64,000 bases of DNA from Nilaparvata lugens (GCF_014356525.2 NC_052515.1:25346065-25410064); one strand, 5' to 3'. Counted from the first letter of the stretch, positions 30,021-42,125 are shown. A program made the numbers and translations. The notes: generated from the sequence alone by a model not told the origin.

Positions 30021-31695
30021 GTGAGTGAAATAGCTACTCTCATTACTATGGAAGGATGAAGTGTTTTCAATTTGAAAATATGTCATAGAAAAACCTACCC
30101 TCACATACAGTTGCTTCTTCGAAAACTATTTAAATAGCGGTATTCACATTCTTTGGGTACATAATATAGATATGGGCATCAATCCCAGAAACAATGAATT
30201 TGGAAGCGATGATGTAGAAAGATACCGATCACATATCTATTATTTTCTTCTTGTAGCATTCATTCGCAAAATAATCTGAAGTAAGATTACAATGATGTGA
30301 ATCTAATGATAAAAATTTGTTGTATAAAGACGACAAATGATTTGTAAAAGTCGAACTCAACCAGACATAAATACACATATAATTTGAAACGTTTTCTAGC
30401 TTCCAGATAAAATCATCCAAAATTCTCGTTGTTATCTCCTTCTCCAATCACTTTGTTCCCAGATATAATAAAATCTATCAAGTCCATACCTTCACTTATA
30501 GTACAACATTTCTCTTAGAATAACCTTCAAATAATTAACAATAAATTACCATGAATTATCAAATCACCAATTCAGTTTTTGAGTTGTGCATTTTGTTGTG
30601 GTAATTTTCCGTAATAGAAACACAAAAAGTAATTGTGAACCTTTTTCCAGAAGAAGTGATTATCACTTTATATTTTGGGTTTCCAATAATATTAAGTAGC
30701 CTTCAAAAATCCAACACCTATAACCATTTCAATTACCTTTTTCAAGTACAGTATTTTCTCGACTGTTGAAATACTATCAAATTGGAATTATGAGTTGACA
30801 ACAGTCATCTCTCCTACTCCCTTTGTTGATTTCAGAAAAACTTTGCAAGATTCACTTCACTCATCTAGTTCCTCCTCACAGAAAATCTTTGACTTCCATC
30901 ACATTTTTCAATTCGCGTCACTCTCAACACTGATTGATCTCTTAATTGGCTTTCTGTGTCTTCTTGAAGCCCGCGGCATTCCCTGTCCCTTTTCCTCTGC
31001 AATTCCTCCTCTTATTCCACCCCAGAGAAATTCACCCTGTCATTCTCTTTCATCCTTTTTCTTTGTTACACTTATTCACTTTCTTGTAACTCCACACATC
31101 TTCTCTTGAAAGTCCAAGCATGTTTATCCAACATGGACCGCTCTGCATTATAAACGGGTGCCAGGTTCAAGTGTATCTGTGTTGGTAGTTGTTGTGTGTG
31201 TGTGTGTTAGTAGTTGTGCGTTTGTATGCAAAGCTGTGAATTTTTCACGCGGTCCTGGCGCAAGGAAAACTGTTTGGTTTATTCAGTGGCGTGAATTTCC
31301 CACGTTGTAAACTTGCGCCTGGAAAATATGATACCCCGTTCTTTGAGAGAAAGAATCCCTGGTACTCTACGGAACAGCACACAAGATGTTTCAGGTTACT
31401 TTGTTTTTCCTGGTCCTTGAAATTTATTCAAATAACTGTTCTCCAATAATATTCTTCTCCTCTCTATTTGATCCTTTTCAAGGATTCAGATCCTCTTTCT
31501 TATTCATTGAAATTGAACAACTTTAAAGTCCTTGTGTTTTATTATTATTATTTATAATCTATTACATTCCAAAATCACAACATCAAATTACTGATTGGGT
31601 GAGAATCAACAGGATAAACCCCAAACTGTTTCTCTCCCCAATTTTGATAAAAATAGTCCAAATGGGGTTCATCTCTTTTCTGTATAGGGCTACTT
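30021..31695. other. Possible intron start, otherwise unassigned
   Basis: No coding exon recognised. At 31,228-31,312 there is a cluster of inverted phrases (GTGAATTTTTCACG; CTGGCGCAAG against CTTGCGCCTGG). Confidence 0.35.
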
Positions 31696-31698
31696 TTA

Positions 31699-32060
31699 TA
31701 GAAATAGAAAGAAAAATAAAAATCTTAGTACCCTTTCTGAAATATTTAATCACAACATGTTTCGGACATTGATGCCATTTTCAAGTGATATGGAGTAAAT
31801 AAATAAATATTGCTAGAAGATTCTTATTTTAATCATATGTTAGTGTATTCATATGATTTTATGAACTAAAACTATAAATTGTAGATTAATTAGCATGATT
31901 CAATCAAAAATGGGGTTATTGGTGTCATATGATTAAAATAAGAATCTTCTAGCAGTATTTATTTATTTCATATCACTTGAAAATGACATCAATTTCCGAA
32001 ACATGTTGTGATTAAATATTTCAAAAAGGGTACTAAGATTTTTATTTTTCTTTCTATTTC
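31699..32060. mobile_element. Foldback element, arms of about 140 bp
   Basis: Left arm 31,699-31,847 and right arm 31,926-32,060 are inverted copies: GAAATAGAAAGAAAAATAAA against TTTATTTTTCTTTCTATTTC, and AACATGTTTCGGA in both directions. The centre (31,848-31,925) is unpaired. Related phrases (AGTACC...TTTCGAA) are at 21,307 and 62,710. Confidence 0.75.
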
Positions 32061-33039
32061 CAAATGGGGTTTATTCCACTTCACAGCATATTGTTCATTG
32101 AATATTTATTAAAATTATTCATATATTTATTTATAGATTGATACATACAATATTATCCTTATGAATGATTGGAATCTATGAATGATTGGGAAAGGGACAA
32201 CAGAACTATTATTACCATTATTACTCCCTGAACTATTCTTTTCCTTCGAACCCTATTAATAGGTAATCCAGCACCTTTCATTCAATACAATTAAGACATC
32301 TTGGAAATCCTGATGCTTTATCACAGCTCCTAGTATAGTTTTCATATAGCTCAGAACCCATTCCAATAATCTGTTTGAACTCACTACATAATTATTATTA
32401 TCGTTCAATTTCCCTTTTATGTTTCAAAATATCCCTCACTGTCGGCTCTTTGTGGCCTTAACTGCTCCCAATCTGAACATGAAAATGTAAGATGAATACG
32501 TAAAGCTCCGATTTGAAAAAGACCTGGAAGTTCTTCCATGACCTTTAATTATTTTCACTATTTATAACTATCTTGCATCGTTATCTCTTTGAACCTCTCT
32601 AACAAATCTTCGACCCTTTTCTTTTCATCAGGTAAAAATTGGATTAGTTTGTTCCTGTCACCACCTTGTCACTCCCCTCTAAACAAAGTATTCTTTTAAT
32701 GCAAAACCTTTTTGACTTTAATCAGCTTTCATCACTTTACTCATTCATATCACTAATTTTTCTCCTTGTTGACTTTCTTCCCAGGTTCTTTGTTATCTTC
32801 CCCTCTGTTACCCTCTATTTTCTCATACCCTCTACATATTTTCACCGCCATCACCCCTCTTTGTCGCCACTTATCGCTGCTCCCTCTCTTTCTAGATTAT
32901 TATTCTGCAACATTTCAAAGTTGCCTTACCTTCTCTTCTGCCTTATTTCCTCCTATCCTTCCAACTCTCTGTCCACCTATCTCTTTCTCACACTCCCCTC
33001 ACTCATATAATAAACATATGAGCTAATGTCAGCTGAGCT
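32061..33039. other. Unassigned stretch
   Basis: AT-rich then pyrimidine-rich (32,660-33,010). Frames of 86-114 codons are hydrophobic with no domain. Confidence 0.35.
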
Positions 33040-33287
33040 TTAGGCTGGCCACACATCGATTAATCAAGACAAGACTAGTCACGTTTAGTCACAATACTTG
33101 ACATAGTTGTTTATGGAGTCATGTCTAATTGCAATGAATAATCAGTGTGTGTTGTATCATAAGCAGCAATGTGAAGTATTGTGACTAAACGTGACTAGTC
33201 TTGTCTTGACTGATGTAGTGTGACGTGAAGTATTGTGACTAAACGTGACTAGTCTTATCTTGACTGATAAGTGTGTGACACGCCTTA
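33040..33287. mobile_element. MITE with TTA target duplication and doubled right arm
   Basis: TTA at 33,040-33,042 and 33,285-33,287. Ends GGCTGGCCACACA and TGTGTGACACGCC. The left arm CAAGACAAGACTAGTCACGT is inverted twice on the right (near 33,190-33,215 and 33,240-33,262), so the right arm was duplicated in tandem. TTA duplication fits the PIF/Harbinger type. Confidence 0.65.
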
Positions 33288-34584
33288 GTGTTCAGTGTTT
33301 CTTGAATGGTTCCAAATTTTCTTAAATAACTTGATATTATTCGTTACAAGTGGTAATTGAATGGAATATTTCTAATCAATTCATTAATTCGAGCCATCTA
33401 AATTCAAAATTTATAGTTTCCATGTTCATTTTGGACTAAAATTTTATAAAAAGTGTACACGTAGAATTCTAACCTTATCTTGGACTTTATCACCTATGAA
33501 TTTGGAAGAAAAATAGCACAAGGACCACCTTATTATCTACTTATGTTATTTAGTGTCATTTGCATTATTAATAAAAATATTTTTGTAATATTGTGATTTC
33601 TTTCATCAAGTAGGTTTGTCCAACTTGGTTCTATTTAGCATTGTACTGAACGGTTGAGTGTAAGAGAAACCTGACTAAACCCTTACTCCGTCCTAGAAGG
33701 GAGAATAATACAGCTAAATTGTATCAATTTCTTTTCTTAATCAATTCTCTTCAATCATCATTCAACATTGAATATCACTCAGAAAATATCATCACGCACA
33801 ATTTGTTGGACTATTCAATATCATCTACTAGGCTAATTCATCCTTGAAGCTGAATAGATTCCTAGATATTCCTTTTGAGAATTTTTTCAAAGTCATTGAG
33901 AAATAATTATTTAAGTCTGTCTGTCTGTAGTTTTCTGCTCGTAAGCAGGTCCTTCTATATGGCAGCAGCCCTCCAGTCTCTTCTATTCTAAGTAGTGACA
34001 TGATAAATAGATACTGCAGTCAATTTTCGCAAATTTAATCCTCGCAAATCATCTTCATATTTACTCTCCTCTACCACTCCATCTCTTTCTCTCCCTCTCT
34101 ATCTTCCACTCATTTTCTCTTTTGCATTCACTCTCTCTTTCTCTTTCTATCTTGCACTCTTTGTCTCTCTTTTGCAATCACACACTCTCTCTCTCTATCT
34201 TTCCCTATTTCTCTATTAGTCACACATATAAATTGCAATCGAATTGGTCGACACTTGGCAGCCATATTCTATTTCTGGTCAGCGGCATAAATTTGCTGAC
34301 GTCCGCTTAAAGCGGTTAGGCGAGGTTAGGTTGAGTTGAGTTTTTAGATGAGCTCAATGTTGTTATGACGCCGCTCTGTCGCTCCATTATCCATTCTCCA
34401 TCCTCCTTTATCCATCTCCAACTCAATTCTCCATCCTCCTTCATCCATCTCTTGCTGCATTCTCCATCTCTTGCTCAGTCGGAAATGCTTTTAAGCTAAT
34501 GACACCGCGATAATCTGCCAGTTTCTACATTATTATACACATCTATCCTTGTGCGGTTTTCACAATTCCTGGCCCCTGCAAAAT
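33288..34584. other. Unassigned stretch
   Basis: No gene recognised. Short CTCCATCC-type repeats at 34,395-34,470 and a CT tract at 34,080-34,200. Confidence 0.35.
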
Positions 34585-35745
34585 GAACTGTCGTGAATGT
34601 ATTGTGGTGGTACAGTGTTAGTGTCAGTATACATATTTATATTGAACTCTGTATAAATGTATCAACTGTCGTGCATATATTCTGATAGTATATTATTAGT
34701 ATAACTATACATATATTGTATCCTGTATATATATGAACTGTCGTGTATATATTTGTGTTACTATACATATATTGTATCCTGTATATACTAGTAGTTCTCT
34801 GAACAGTAGACCTCACGCAGTATTCTCATCCACAAGTACCAGATGTCAACTGTTTTAAACGTTAACAAACTCAGTTCACGTTCGAATTTGTATTCCATAT
34901 GATATAATTCATCCAGTTCCGAGATGATCTTTCTATCTGATGAAAATTAATTTTTTAGAATCAAAAATATTATAATTTCTCCAGCATTATTTATTTCATT
35001 TGTTTATTTTTATTCACCTATTAAATTAGTTTTTTCGAATGTGAGAATATTGATACTGAATAATATCATGACTGCAAAACAAAATATTGAAACCAAAGAC
35101 CTTAAAGCTGCGATTAAACAAAATTCATAAAAAAATGTTAATAACTCAATCCTTTTAGATTATATTAGATTGAACATAACTTATCATACACATGATGAAA
35201 ATATGTGTTTGTCGACTCCCGTTCAATCTAATAGAATCTATAAGGATTAAGTTATAACCATTTTGTTACTAACTTTGGTGTAAACCCTGCTTAAAGATGC
35301 ATACCTCTTTGATGTCTTTGATTGAAACTATAGACCTTATACAAATACAGTAATAGACTGGCTTCTCCACACATCTGTGTAATCACTTGTCAGCTGATTT
35401 ATGATGAATAATTCTATAGTCTGATTTTTATTCCAATATTGGCGTATGAAGGAGGCTCCTTTTTCCTTTTATATTATCCTTGAAATGCAAAATTTCCAAA
35501 AACCTTGTATATACGTCGACGCGCAACTTAAAAAGGAACATACCTGTCAAATTTCATGGAAATCTATTACCGCGTTTCGCCGTAAATGCGCAACACATAA
35601 ATATATAAACATTTAAACATTAAAAGAGAAATGCCAAACCGTAGACTTGAATCTAAGACCTCACTTCGTTCGGTCAATGAAATGTCGTGTATGTATTGTG
35701 TTAGTATATCATCAGTGTTACTATACGTATTATTGTACAGTGTTC
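34585..35745. repeat. Degenerate AT-rich tandem units interrupted by a TATA-site element
   Basis: TGAACTGTCGTG(T/C)ATAT followed by ACTATACATATATTGTATCC recurs around 34,577, 34,665, 34,735 and, past the insertion, at 35,678. These paralogous units give the empty-site comparison for the element at 34,788. Confidence 0.7.
34788..35677 (-). mobile_element. TATA-site element, long copy 1
   Basis: CTAGTAGTTCTCTGAACAGT to CACTTCGTTCGGTCAA, 890 bp. Left flank CTGTATATA, right flank TGAAATGTCGTG; the neighbouring unit reads CTGTATATATGAACTGTCGTG without interruption. The interior has a pair of inverted arms (AATCCTTTTAGATTATATTA against the TAATAGAATCTATAAGGATT side) around 35,145-35,255. No coding frame. 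Confidence 0.8.
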
Positions 35746-35816
35746 ATGTTAGCGCCGTTTGAATTTCGAATGCAGTGTCGTTATTAACCTCTGTACAAAT
35801 CGGGCTCATTATTATT

Positions 35817-36146
35817 TACATGCTGTGGGATCAATTTAAGTTCTCCCAATCAACAACTAGAAGGTCGTAGTACATTATTTCTAGTTACTAGTTGTACTCT
35901 CTTTATAGAGTACGTGAATGTCTATTTTTTAGAATGTTTTCTCTTTGTGGTATCATGTAGTGCATTTTTCATATCTCATTATCATTTACATGCTGTGGGA
36001 TCAATTTAAGTTCTCTCAATCATCAACAAGTACGTTGTTGAGCATTTTGTAGTTACTAGTTGTACTCTCTTTATAAAGTACGTGAGTTTTGGGTTTTTGG
36101 AATTATTTTTCTTTGTGGCATCATGTAGTGCATTTTTTATTATTAC
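35817..36146. repeat. Tandem duplication, two units of about 170 bp
   Basis: Units start TACATGCTGTGGGATCAATT at 35,817 and 35,987; both contain AGTTACTAGTTGTACTCTCT and ATCATGTAGTGCATTTTT. A 92-codon frame at 36,082-36,360 starts inside unit 2. Confidence 0.85.
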
Positions 36147-37599
36147 CTTCTGTAGTCACCCGAAATTTGTATATTGTATCAATCTGAGTTTTGGCTGTAT
36201 GTTATTATTGTTAGTGTGGGAACATAGTGGATCGGCAAACGTCTTTATAGCTTCAAGCTTACGAGTGTTGATTGTAATGCATGAGCAGTATTGTAATAGT
36301 GGCGCATATAGTGGAGCCATCCTCACTCATTTGAATACATGCATTAAATTCTCACTCTGAAGCTCAAAGCTACCTTTTGAAGCTTGAAGCATACCGTTTT
36401 CACTTATTTAAATAAATGCATTAATTTCTCACTTTCAAGCTTGAAGCTACCTACCTTCGCCGCTCTACTTTGTTTTCAAACATATGAAGATTTGAAATTT
36501 CACCCCTATGATTCTTCTGGTAGCTTTCACTTTTAAAATGATCATGTTTGATGAAATTTATTAATATAAAGTGAAAACTTTATGATGGTGCTATACAATC
36601 TAGACTGGTGAAGGGGTCGTATTCAGACGTATTTTTGCTGAGGATGATGCTCACATGAGCTCTAGGCTTGTGCTTGGTTAATGAGAAGGATGATAAAGGA
36701 ATTCTGATCAATATTCCAGTTCTTCCACTGCTTCATAACATCTTGTCGTTAATAATGTGCGCTGTATCGTTCCAATTTTAGTATGTGTGTGATGTGGAAA
36801 GCGAAAAGGGACCAGTTGTCGGAAGAGTGAAATGTTCAGGGCAGACAATAACAGAGATTAGGGTCAAAAATATCGATTTCGAGTTTTCAATCGATTGTCA
36901 TGCAGTAAAATTTCCTTTGTTGATCAGAATCGATTGAAAAGTCGACTTTTTCGTCGATTATATGAACAAATTTAATGTTGTAGAAAAGGGAACAGTTGTT
37001 ATGAAGTTATAACATTGTCCTGTTTTTATGTTGGAATGGGCATAACTCAATCATTTTTCAAGATATTAATCGGAATTTTTTTCAAATTATGTACTGCCGA
37101 AGCAAGAATCTCAAGATCCATTGTAATGTATTCATCACAATAATTTATTGTACCATACCATTGTAATTTATTGTTCACTGTTTATGAAAGAAAAAATGGA
37201 TAAATTAGTACTTCCTACATATATTTTGATGAATATTCAAAGTATTGATTCGAAGATGAGTGAACCAACAGATTTGGGTGGGCCCCAAATACCTGAGAAA
37301 GAATAATCAATGCAGTATTTTTTGTAGTAGTCATTTGTCCAGTTTCTGAATTATTTGTTATTTTAATCCAATAGAGGAAGAATAGCAATGGAAAATAATT
37401 CATTGATGTAATAAAACTAGAAAGAATTGAATAGAATATTAGTTATATCCTTCAAAAGAATATAACAGAATATTATACAACAGTCTGTTGTATTCTCACC
37501 TATATAATATTCTGTTTTATTTTCTCTGCCTACCACCAGTCTCACAAATATTCGAGAATTGAATGGTGTTTCATCAATTCTCGAATACTTTTTAGTATT
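36147..37599. other. Unassigned stretch
   Basis: Short repeats of TCAAGCTTGAAGC type near 36,360-36,450. No gene recognised. Confidence 0.35.
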
Positions 37600-38220
37600 T
37601 GTTCAGTTGTGAAGTTAATATTATGGTAATTATTCATATTAAATGAAAAGATTAAAAAATTGTCAAAAACCACAGATTCTATCAAAAGTAGAAATAACGG
37701 TTCTGGTTGTTACACTATTATTAATCTCTGGTATTCTATGCACCGTTAAGTGGGAGGAGAGTGTCTAGCTGGGCCAATGGCAGGCGACCATGTCCTTGAC
37801 CAATTATAGCAGTACTCCGCTACTATAGTGAGGTCCACGTTATAATGGCAGTGGATAATAATATAGGAGAATAGCGATGTCGATTCTCTGCATTAATTAA
37901 TTATATTTTTACAGTGTCAAAAACATATTTGGCATCGTAGTGGACCTAGAAAAGGATAGTACCACCGGCTTTGTCGAATGATAGACAAGGATAGCAAAAC
38001 CAAAGTTGAACAAATACTGTCATTATAACGTGGACCTCACTATAGTATAAATTCTGCTTCTTCTGTATCTAGTTTTAGTTAACGAGAGATTGATAATGGT
38101 GTAACAACCGGAACCGGTCTTTCTAATTTTAATAAAATCTGTGGCTTTTGAAAATTTTCAAGTCTTTTCATTAATTTAATATTAATAATTACCATAATAT
38201 TAACTTCACAAATGAACAAA
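37600..38220. mobile_element. M1 inverted-repeat element, copy with nested insertion
   Basis: Arms 37,600-37,742 and 38,077-38,220 pair: GAAGTTAATATTATGGTAAT with ATTACCATAATATTAACTTC, and the GTCAAAAACCACAG and TTGTTACACTATTATTAATC segments. Copies of the same arms are at 46,621 and 58,053. The centre holds the element at 37,823-38,045. Confidence 0.75.
37821..38047. mobile_element. MITE with TA target duplication (Tc1/mariner type)
   Basis: TA at 37,821-37,822 and 38,046-38,047. Terminal inverted repeats CTATAGTGAGGTCCACGTTA / TAACGTGGACCTCACTATAG, about 30 bp. 223 bp long, no frame. It sits in the centre of the M1 element, so it inserted later or moved with it. Confidence 0.8.
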
Positions 38221-39262
38221 AAGTTTTTGTCACCATCAATTATAATTTTAAAACTGTAAACGAATGGTCGCAATACATAAATTGATCTGATGATATATAT
38301 TTCAATCCACTCAAAGCAATTCTTTTTAATTCGCTGGATAGACAATTGTTTTTCAATTTCAAAATTGGCATTGACCATTTGTTTCAGCAACAAAACTCAA
38401 AGTCAGACTTGCCATGAAAGATAAGATTTATGATTGGTGTACAATGTATGATCAAAATTTCTCCAGGCACATGTGAGTTTTGTGACATGAATATCTGGAC
38501 AAGATATACGTGAAAAAAGTAGTTAATTGGAAGTATCCATTTTTCACAAGTGTAGATAAGAGATTAAATGTGAGCAAAAAATTAGAGGAAGCTGTTGGGA
38601 AAGTAGAAAAGCTGCTTTTTATTAGAGCCTGTCATTCTTGTAAAGTGGAAATACAGCAGACGGTGGAACGGAATTAAATGAAAGTGAATTGGAATAAAGA
38701 GAGATTAGGGGAAAGAGAGGAAGAAAGAGAGAGTAGGGAAGAGGGAGTGGAAAGGAGAGTGGGAAAAGATAATAGGAAAGAGAGAGTGGGGAAGAGAGAG
38801 ATTGAGATAATAGAGTGGGAGAGCGAGTGAGTGAGAGAAAGAATAGAAGTGAATAGTATAAATGTGAGGGCTGTAAAGTTAAACGAGTAGAAAGACATGA
38901 GTCGACTTTATTTCACAGTTATTGAGACAAATTTGTGTTGAGAGAGAGACACAGTGTGAGAGAGAAGTGGTCTGAGTGAGATAGAGTGACACTAAAAGGA
39001 TGTGAAAAGAGTAGGAGAGGAAATAAGGTTGGTAATTTGAAAACGGAGTTTTGTTTCCTAGTGCTTGTATGGAGTTAAAATTGTAGTCGACTTTGACAAT
39101 TATCTCATTTTCGAATTTTCTCCATTTAAAAAGTAGGAGAGACGTTGTTGTTATTTTGAGAGTGAGTGAGAGAATAAAAGACAAAGAGAGATACACTCAT
39201 TGATGAGGGTGAGAGAGATGGTTGTTAATTTTGAAGTGAGAGTGTGAAATATAAAAAATAGA
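38221..39262. other. Unassigned stretch with GA-rich part
   Basis: 38,690-39,200 is rich in GAGAGA and GTGAGAGA. No gene recognised. Confidence 0.4.
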
Positions 39263-39326
39263 GATTGATTGATTGAGTACTTCATTTATGAAGATTTCAA
39301 TATATACTGGCTCATACACTTATATA

Positions 39327-40220
39327 CTAGTAGTTCTGTGAACAGTAGACCTCACGCAGTATTCTCATCCACAAGTACCAGATGTCAACTGTTTCAAATG
39401 TTAACAAACTTAGCTCACGTTTGAATTTGTATTCCATATGATATAATTCATCCAGTTCCGTGATGATCTTTCTATCTGATGGAAATTAATTCTTTAGAAT
39501 CAAAAATATTTTAATTTCTCCAGCATTATTTAGTTCATTTGTTTATATTTATTCACCTATTAAATTAGTTTTTTTTTTTAATATTGATACTGATGGGCAC
39601 GCATAATAATACCATGACTGCAAAACAAAATATTGAAACCAATGACCTTAAAGCTGCGATTAGACCAAATTTATTAAAAAAATGTTAATAACCCAATCCT
39701 TTTAGATTATATTAGATTGAACATAACTTATCATACACATGATGAACATGTGTTTGTCAACTCCCGTTCAATCTAATAATATCTATAAGGATTAAGTTAT
39801 AACCATTTTGTTAATAACTTTGGTGTAAACCCAGCTTAAAGATGCATACCTCTTTGATGTCTTTGATTGATACTATAGACCTTATGGAAATACAGCAATA
39901 GATTGGCTTCTCCACACATCTGTGTAATCACTTGTCAGCTGATTTATGATGAATAATTCTATAGTCTGATTTTTACTCTAATATTGGCGTATGAAGGAGG
40001 CTCCTTTTTCCTTTTATATTATCCTTGACATGCAGAATTTCCAAAAACCTTGTATATACGTCGACGCGCAATTTAAAAAGGAACATACCTGTCAAATTTC
40101 ATGAGAATCTATTTCCGCGTTTCGCCGTAAATGCGCAACATATGAACATATAAACATTTAAACATTAAGAGAAATGCCAAACCGTCGACTTGAATCTTAG
40201 ACCTCACTTCGTTCGGTCAA
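39327..40220 (-). mobile_element. TATA-site element, long copy 2
   Basis: CTAGTAGTTCTGTGAACAGT to CACTTCGTTCGGTCAA, 894 bp, about 95% like the copy at 34,788. Left flank CACTTATATA, right flank CAATAGCTTAC; the uninterrupted LT1 copy at 51,213 reads CACTTATATACAATAGCTTA. Exact insertion, no duplication. Confidence 0.85.
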
Positions 40221-40297
40221 CAATAGCTTACAATACAGCAAAGTTATAGATGAATTTAGATAATATAGATTGAGAAAATAAGTATTGAACTATATAT

Positions 40298-40596
40298 AGT
40301 AATTTATAGGTAGAAAATAGTACCTCGGTTTAGTATCTTTGTACTAGGTGATGCTTAGGGTAATAGATATAGTTTGAGACTTTTTGGAATTTTTGTATTA
40401 TCTGTTGTAGCATAGATTAGTATTAATTTGATGATAACCTCGACACATATATTATATAGTAAGTTATCATTTTGTAAACCTTGAATATTGTTATTATGGA
40501 AAATGTATGAAAAAAAATATGTAATGTATGAATTTATGAATAAACTCCTCTGGATGTGTCGTCCAACATCCAGAGAAATTATTATTATTATTATTA

Positions 40597-40634
<38 letters not shown>
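40298..40634 (+). mobile_element. LINE or SINE 3' end with terminal hairpin and (ATT)n tail
   Basis: AATAAA at 40,539-40,544, then a perfect 10-bp hairpin, CTCTGGATGT (40,548-40,557) and ACATCCAGAG (40,566-40,575), then (ATT)n to 40,632. It interrupts the LT1 copy. No coding phrase recognised. Confidence 0.65.
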
Positions 40635-40769
40635 GATAAAAACAATTTGGAATAACCATAGATAATATTGTTATGCATCTACATAAATTGGCGGAGCTTT
40701 GGACATATCAATGTCCATTCTTCGGAAAGAATATTGTTAAAATATCCTTTCCACTAACTCTTTTGTGTG

Positions 40770-40826
40770 GCAGAGAGAACCAGGAGTCCTAACAAAGGCA
40801 TATAATCAATCAATCAATCAATCTCC
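40770..40826 (+). repeat. LINE 3' end with (CAAT) tail, copy 3
   Basis: ACCAGGAGTCCTAACAAAGG, then CATATAATCAATCAATCAATC. It lacks the ACTCCGCC half of the hairpin box. Confidence 0.6.
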
Positions 40827-41479
40827 ACCAAAGAGATAGAGAAGAAGAGATTCACTCACACCGAAAGAGAGGGATAGAGTGATAGAGAGGAAGGTGGATC
40901 AATTGATTAATCAGTGTCTTTCATCAAGGCAGATTTGAAACTTCAGCTCCTCTCTGCCATCTGCCACACAACCTTAATAAACGGGAGAACCGAAAAAGCA
41001 TGGTGCTTACCTAATTAGTGCGATTAGATATGGTTTTAAATGCAAGGATTGTGATACTTCAATCTCTTCCAACAACCTGTGAAGGGAGGAGACGGACAAT
41101 TTTCAGTGATGAAAGAGAAAGAGAAAAGATACAGAGCTTTCAGCTAGATCTCCTCGCATATCAGTGTCAGTGAAATAATAGGCCTATACAGTGAGGATAT
41201 TATTCCCATTAGAACTAATGAGACTATTCATACTTGATTGGTCATGCTGAGTGTGAATAGTCCAATAAAAACTCATTGATATTATATTTTCACTCTGCCG
41301 GTCACTTTCACTCTTGCATTTGAGACGCGACATAACACGACATTGAGGCAAGGCTGGCACGTGTGAACATTACAATAGTACGATCATATGACGTTAATTC
41401 ATCTAGCAGATACGTCGTGTCACGTCGCGTCGCGTCTCAATTTGCAACAATCATCACTGATACGTGGGAATCAGTGTGA
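40827..41479. other. Unassigned stretch
   Basis: Around 41,330-41,440, GACGCGACATAACACGACAT and CGTCGTGTCACGTCGCGTC form an inverted pair of a short MITE-like sequence. No gene recognised. Confidence 0.4.
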
Positions 41480-41760
41480 TATGATTGAAATTGAAATTGA
41501 AATTGAAATTATATTTATTCTTCTTCTTAAGAAATAACTAACAATACAGAATATACATAAACAAAACTTGAAGAAGGTTCCTCACATGGGCAAAGCCTGT
41601 GCGCGAGGAACGAGTTCTCTACATTTACATATACTTAAATATACAATGATAGATATGACAATGATACAATACAATTGAAAAACAAAACAATTTCAACCAA
41701 TAATAAGCATTAAACAATAACATATTATCAAAACAAAATAATTATTAATTACAAGATACT
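41480..41760 (-). repeat. LINE 3' end with (AATTTC)n tail
   Basis: On the + strand GAAATTGAAATTGAAATTG then TATTTATTC, with GTTCCTCACATGGGCAAAGC inside. The element reads on the - strand and its hexamer tail is at the left. Confidence 0.55.
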
Positions 41761-42019
41761 ATATATTACTCACAGACGTAAAATGATAATAATTAATGGT
41801 ATTAGGATACTACAAGAAATCAATTCCAAAAGAGACATCCCAGACACACTCAAAATCCCTCAACACACCGTACACATTAAACTTCCCTATTTCTATGTTT
41901 AATTTTCATTTTTATTCATATTCTATATTAATTTTTGATATAATTGTATACTTGCGTTTTTATCACACCACTCGAGCTCTATCGATCAGAATAAATTGAT
42001 ACTATATAATTCTCCATTT

Positions 42020-42125
42020 CCTCACGATTCACACTAATAGGTATTAGATTATAGGTATTAAAGGGTATTATAGGTATTAGATTATAGGTATTAATCAACC
42101 TCTTATATTACACTTATAGGTATTT
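42020..42125. repeat. ATAGGTATTAGATT tandem repeat
   Basis: 14-18-bp units at least five times. Confidence 0.8.

Larger units (their letters stand above)
39263..40762 (-). repeat. LT1 LINE 3' end, copy 2, carrying two insertions
   Basis: The (TGAT)n tail starts at 39,263 and the far end CACTAACTCTT is at 40,762. It is interrupted by a TATA-site element (39,327-40,220) and by an ATT-tailed LINE end (about 40,298-40,634). Removing both gives the usual length of about 290 bp. Confidence 0.8.

Noticed and set aside
36082..36360. 92-codon frame as a small gene
   Set aside because: Begins inside a tandem-duplicated unit and is not open in the other unit; no domain.
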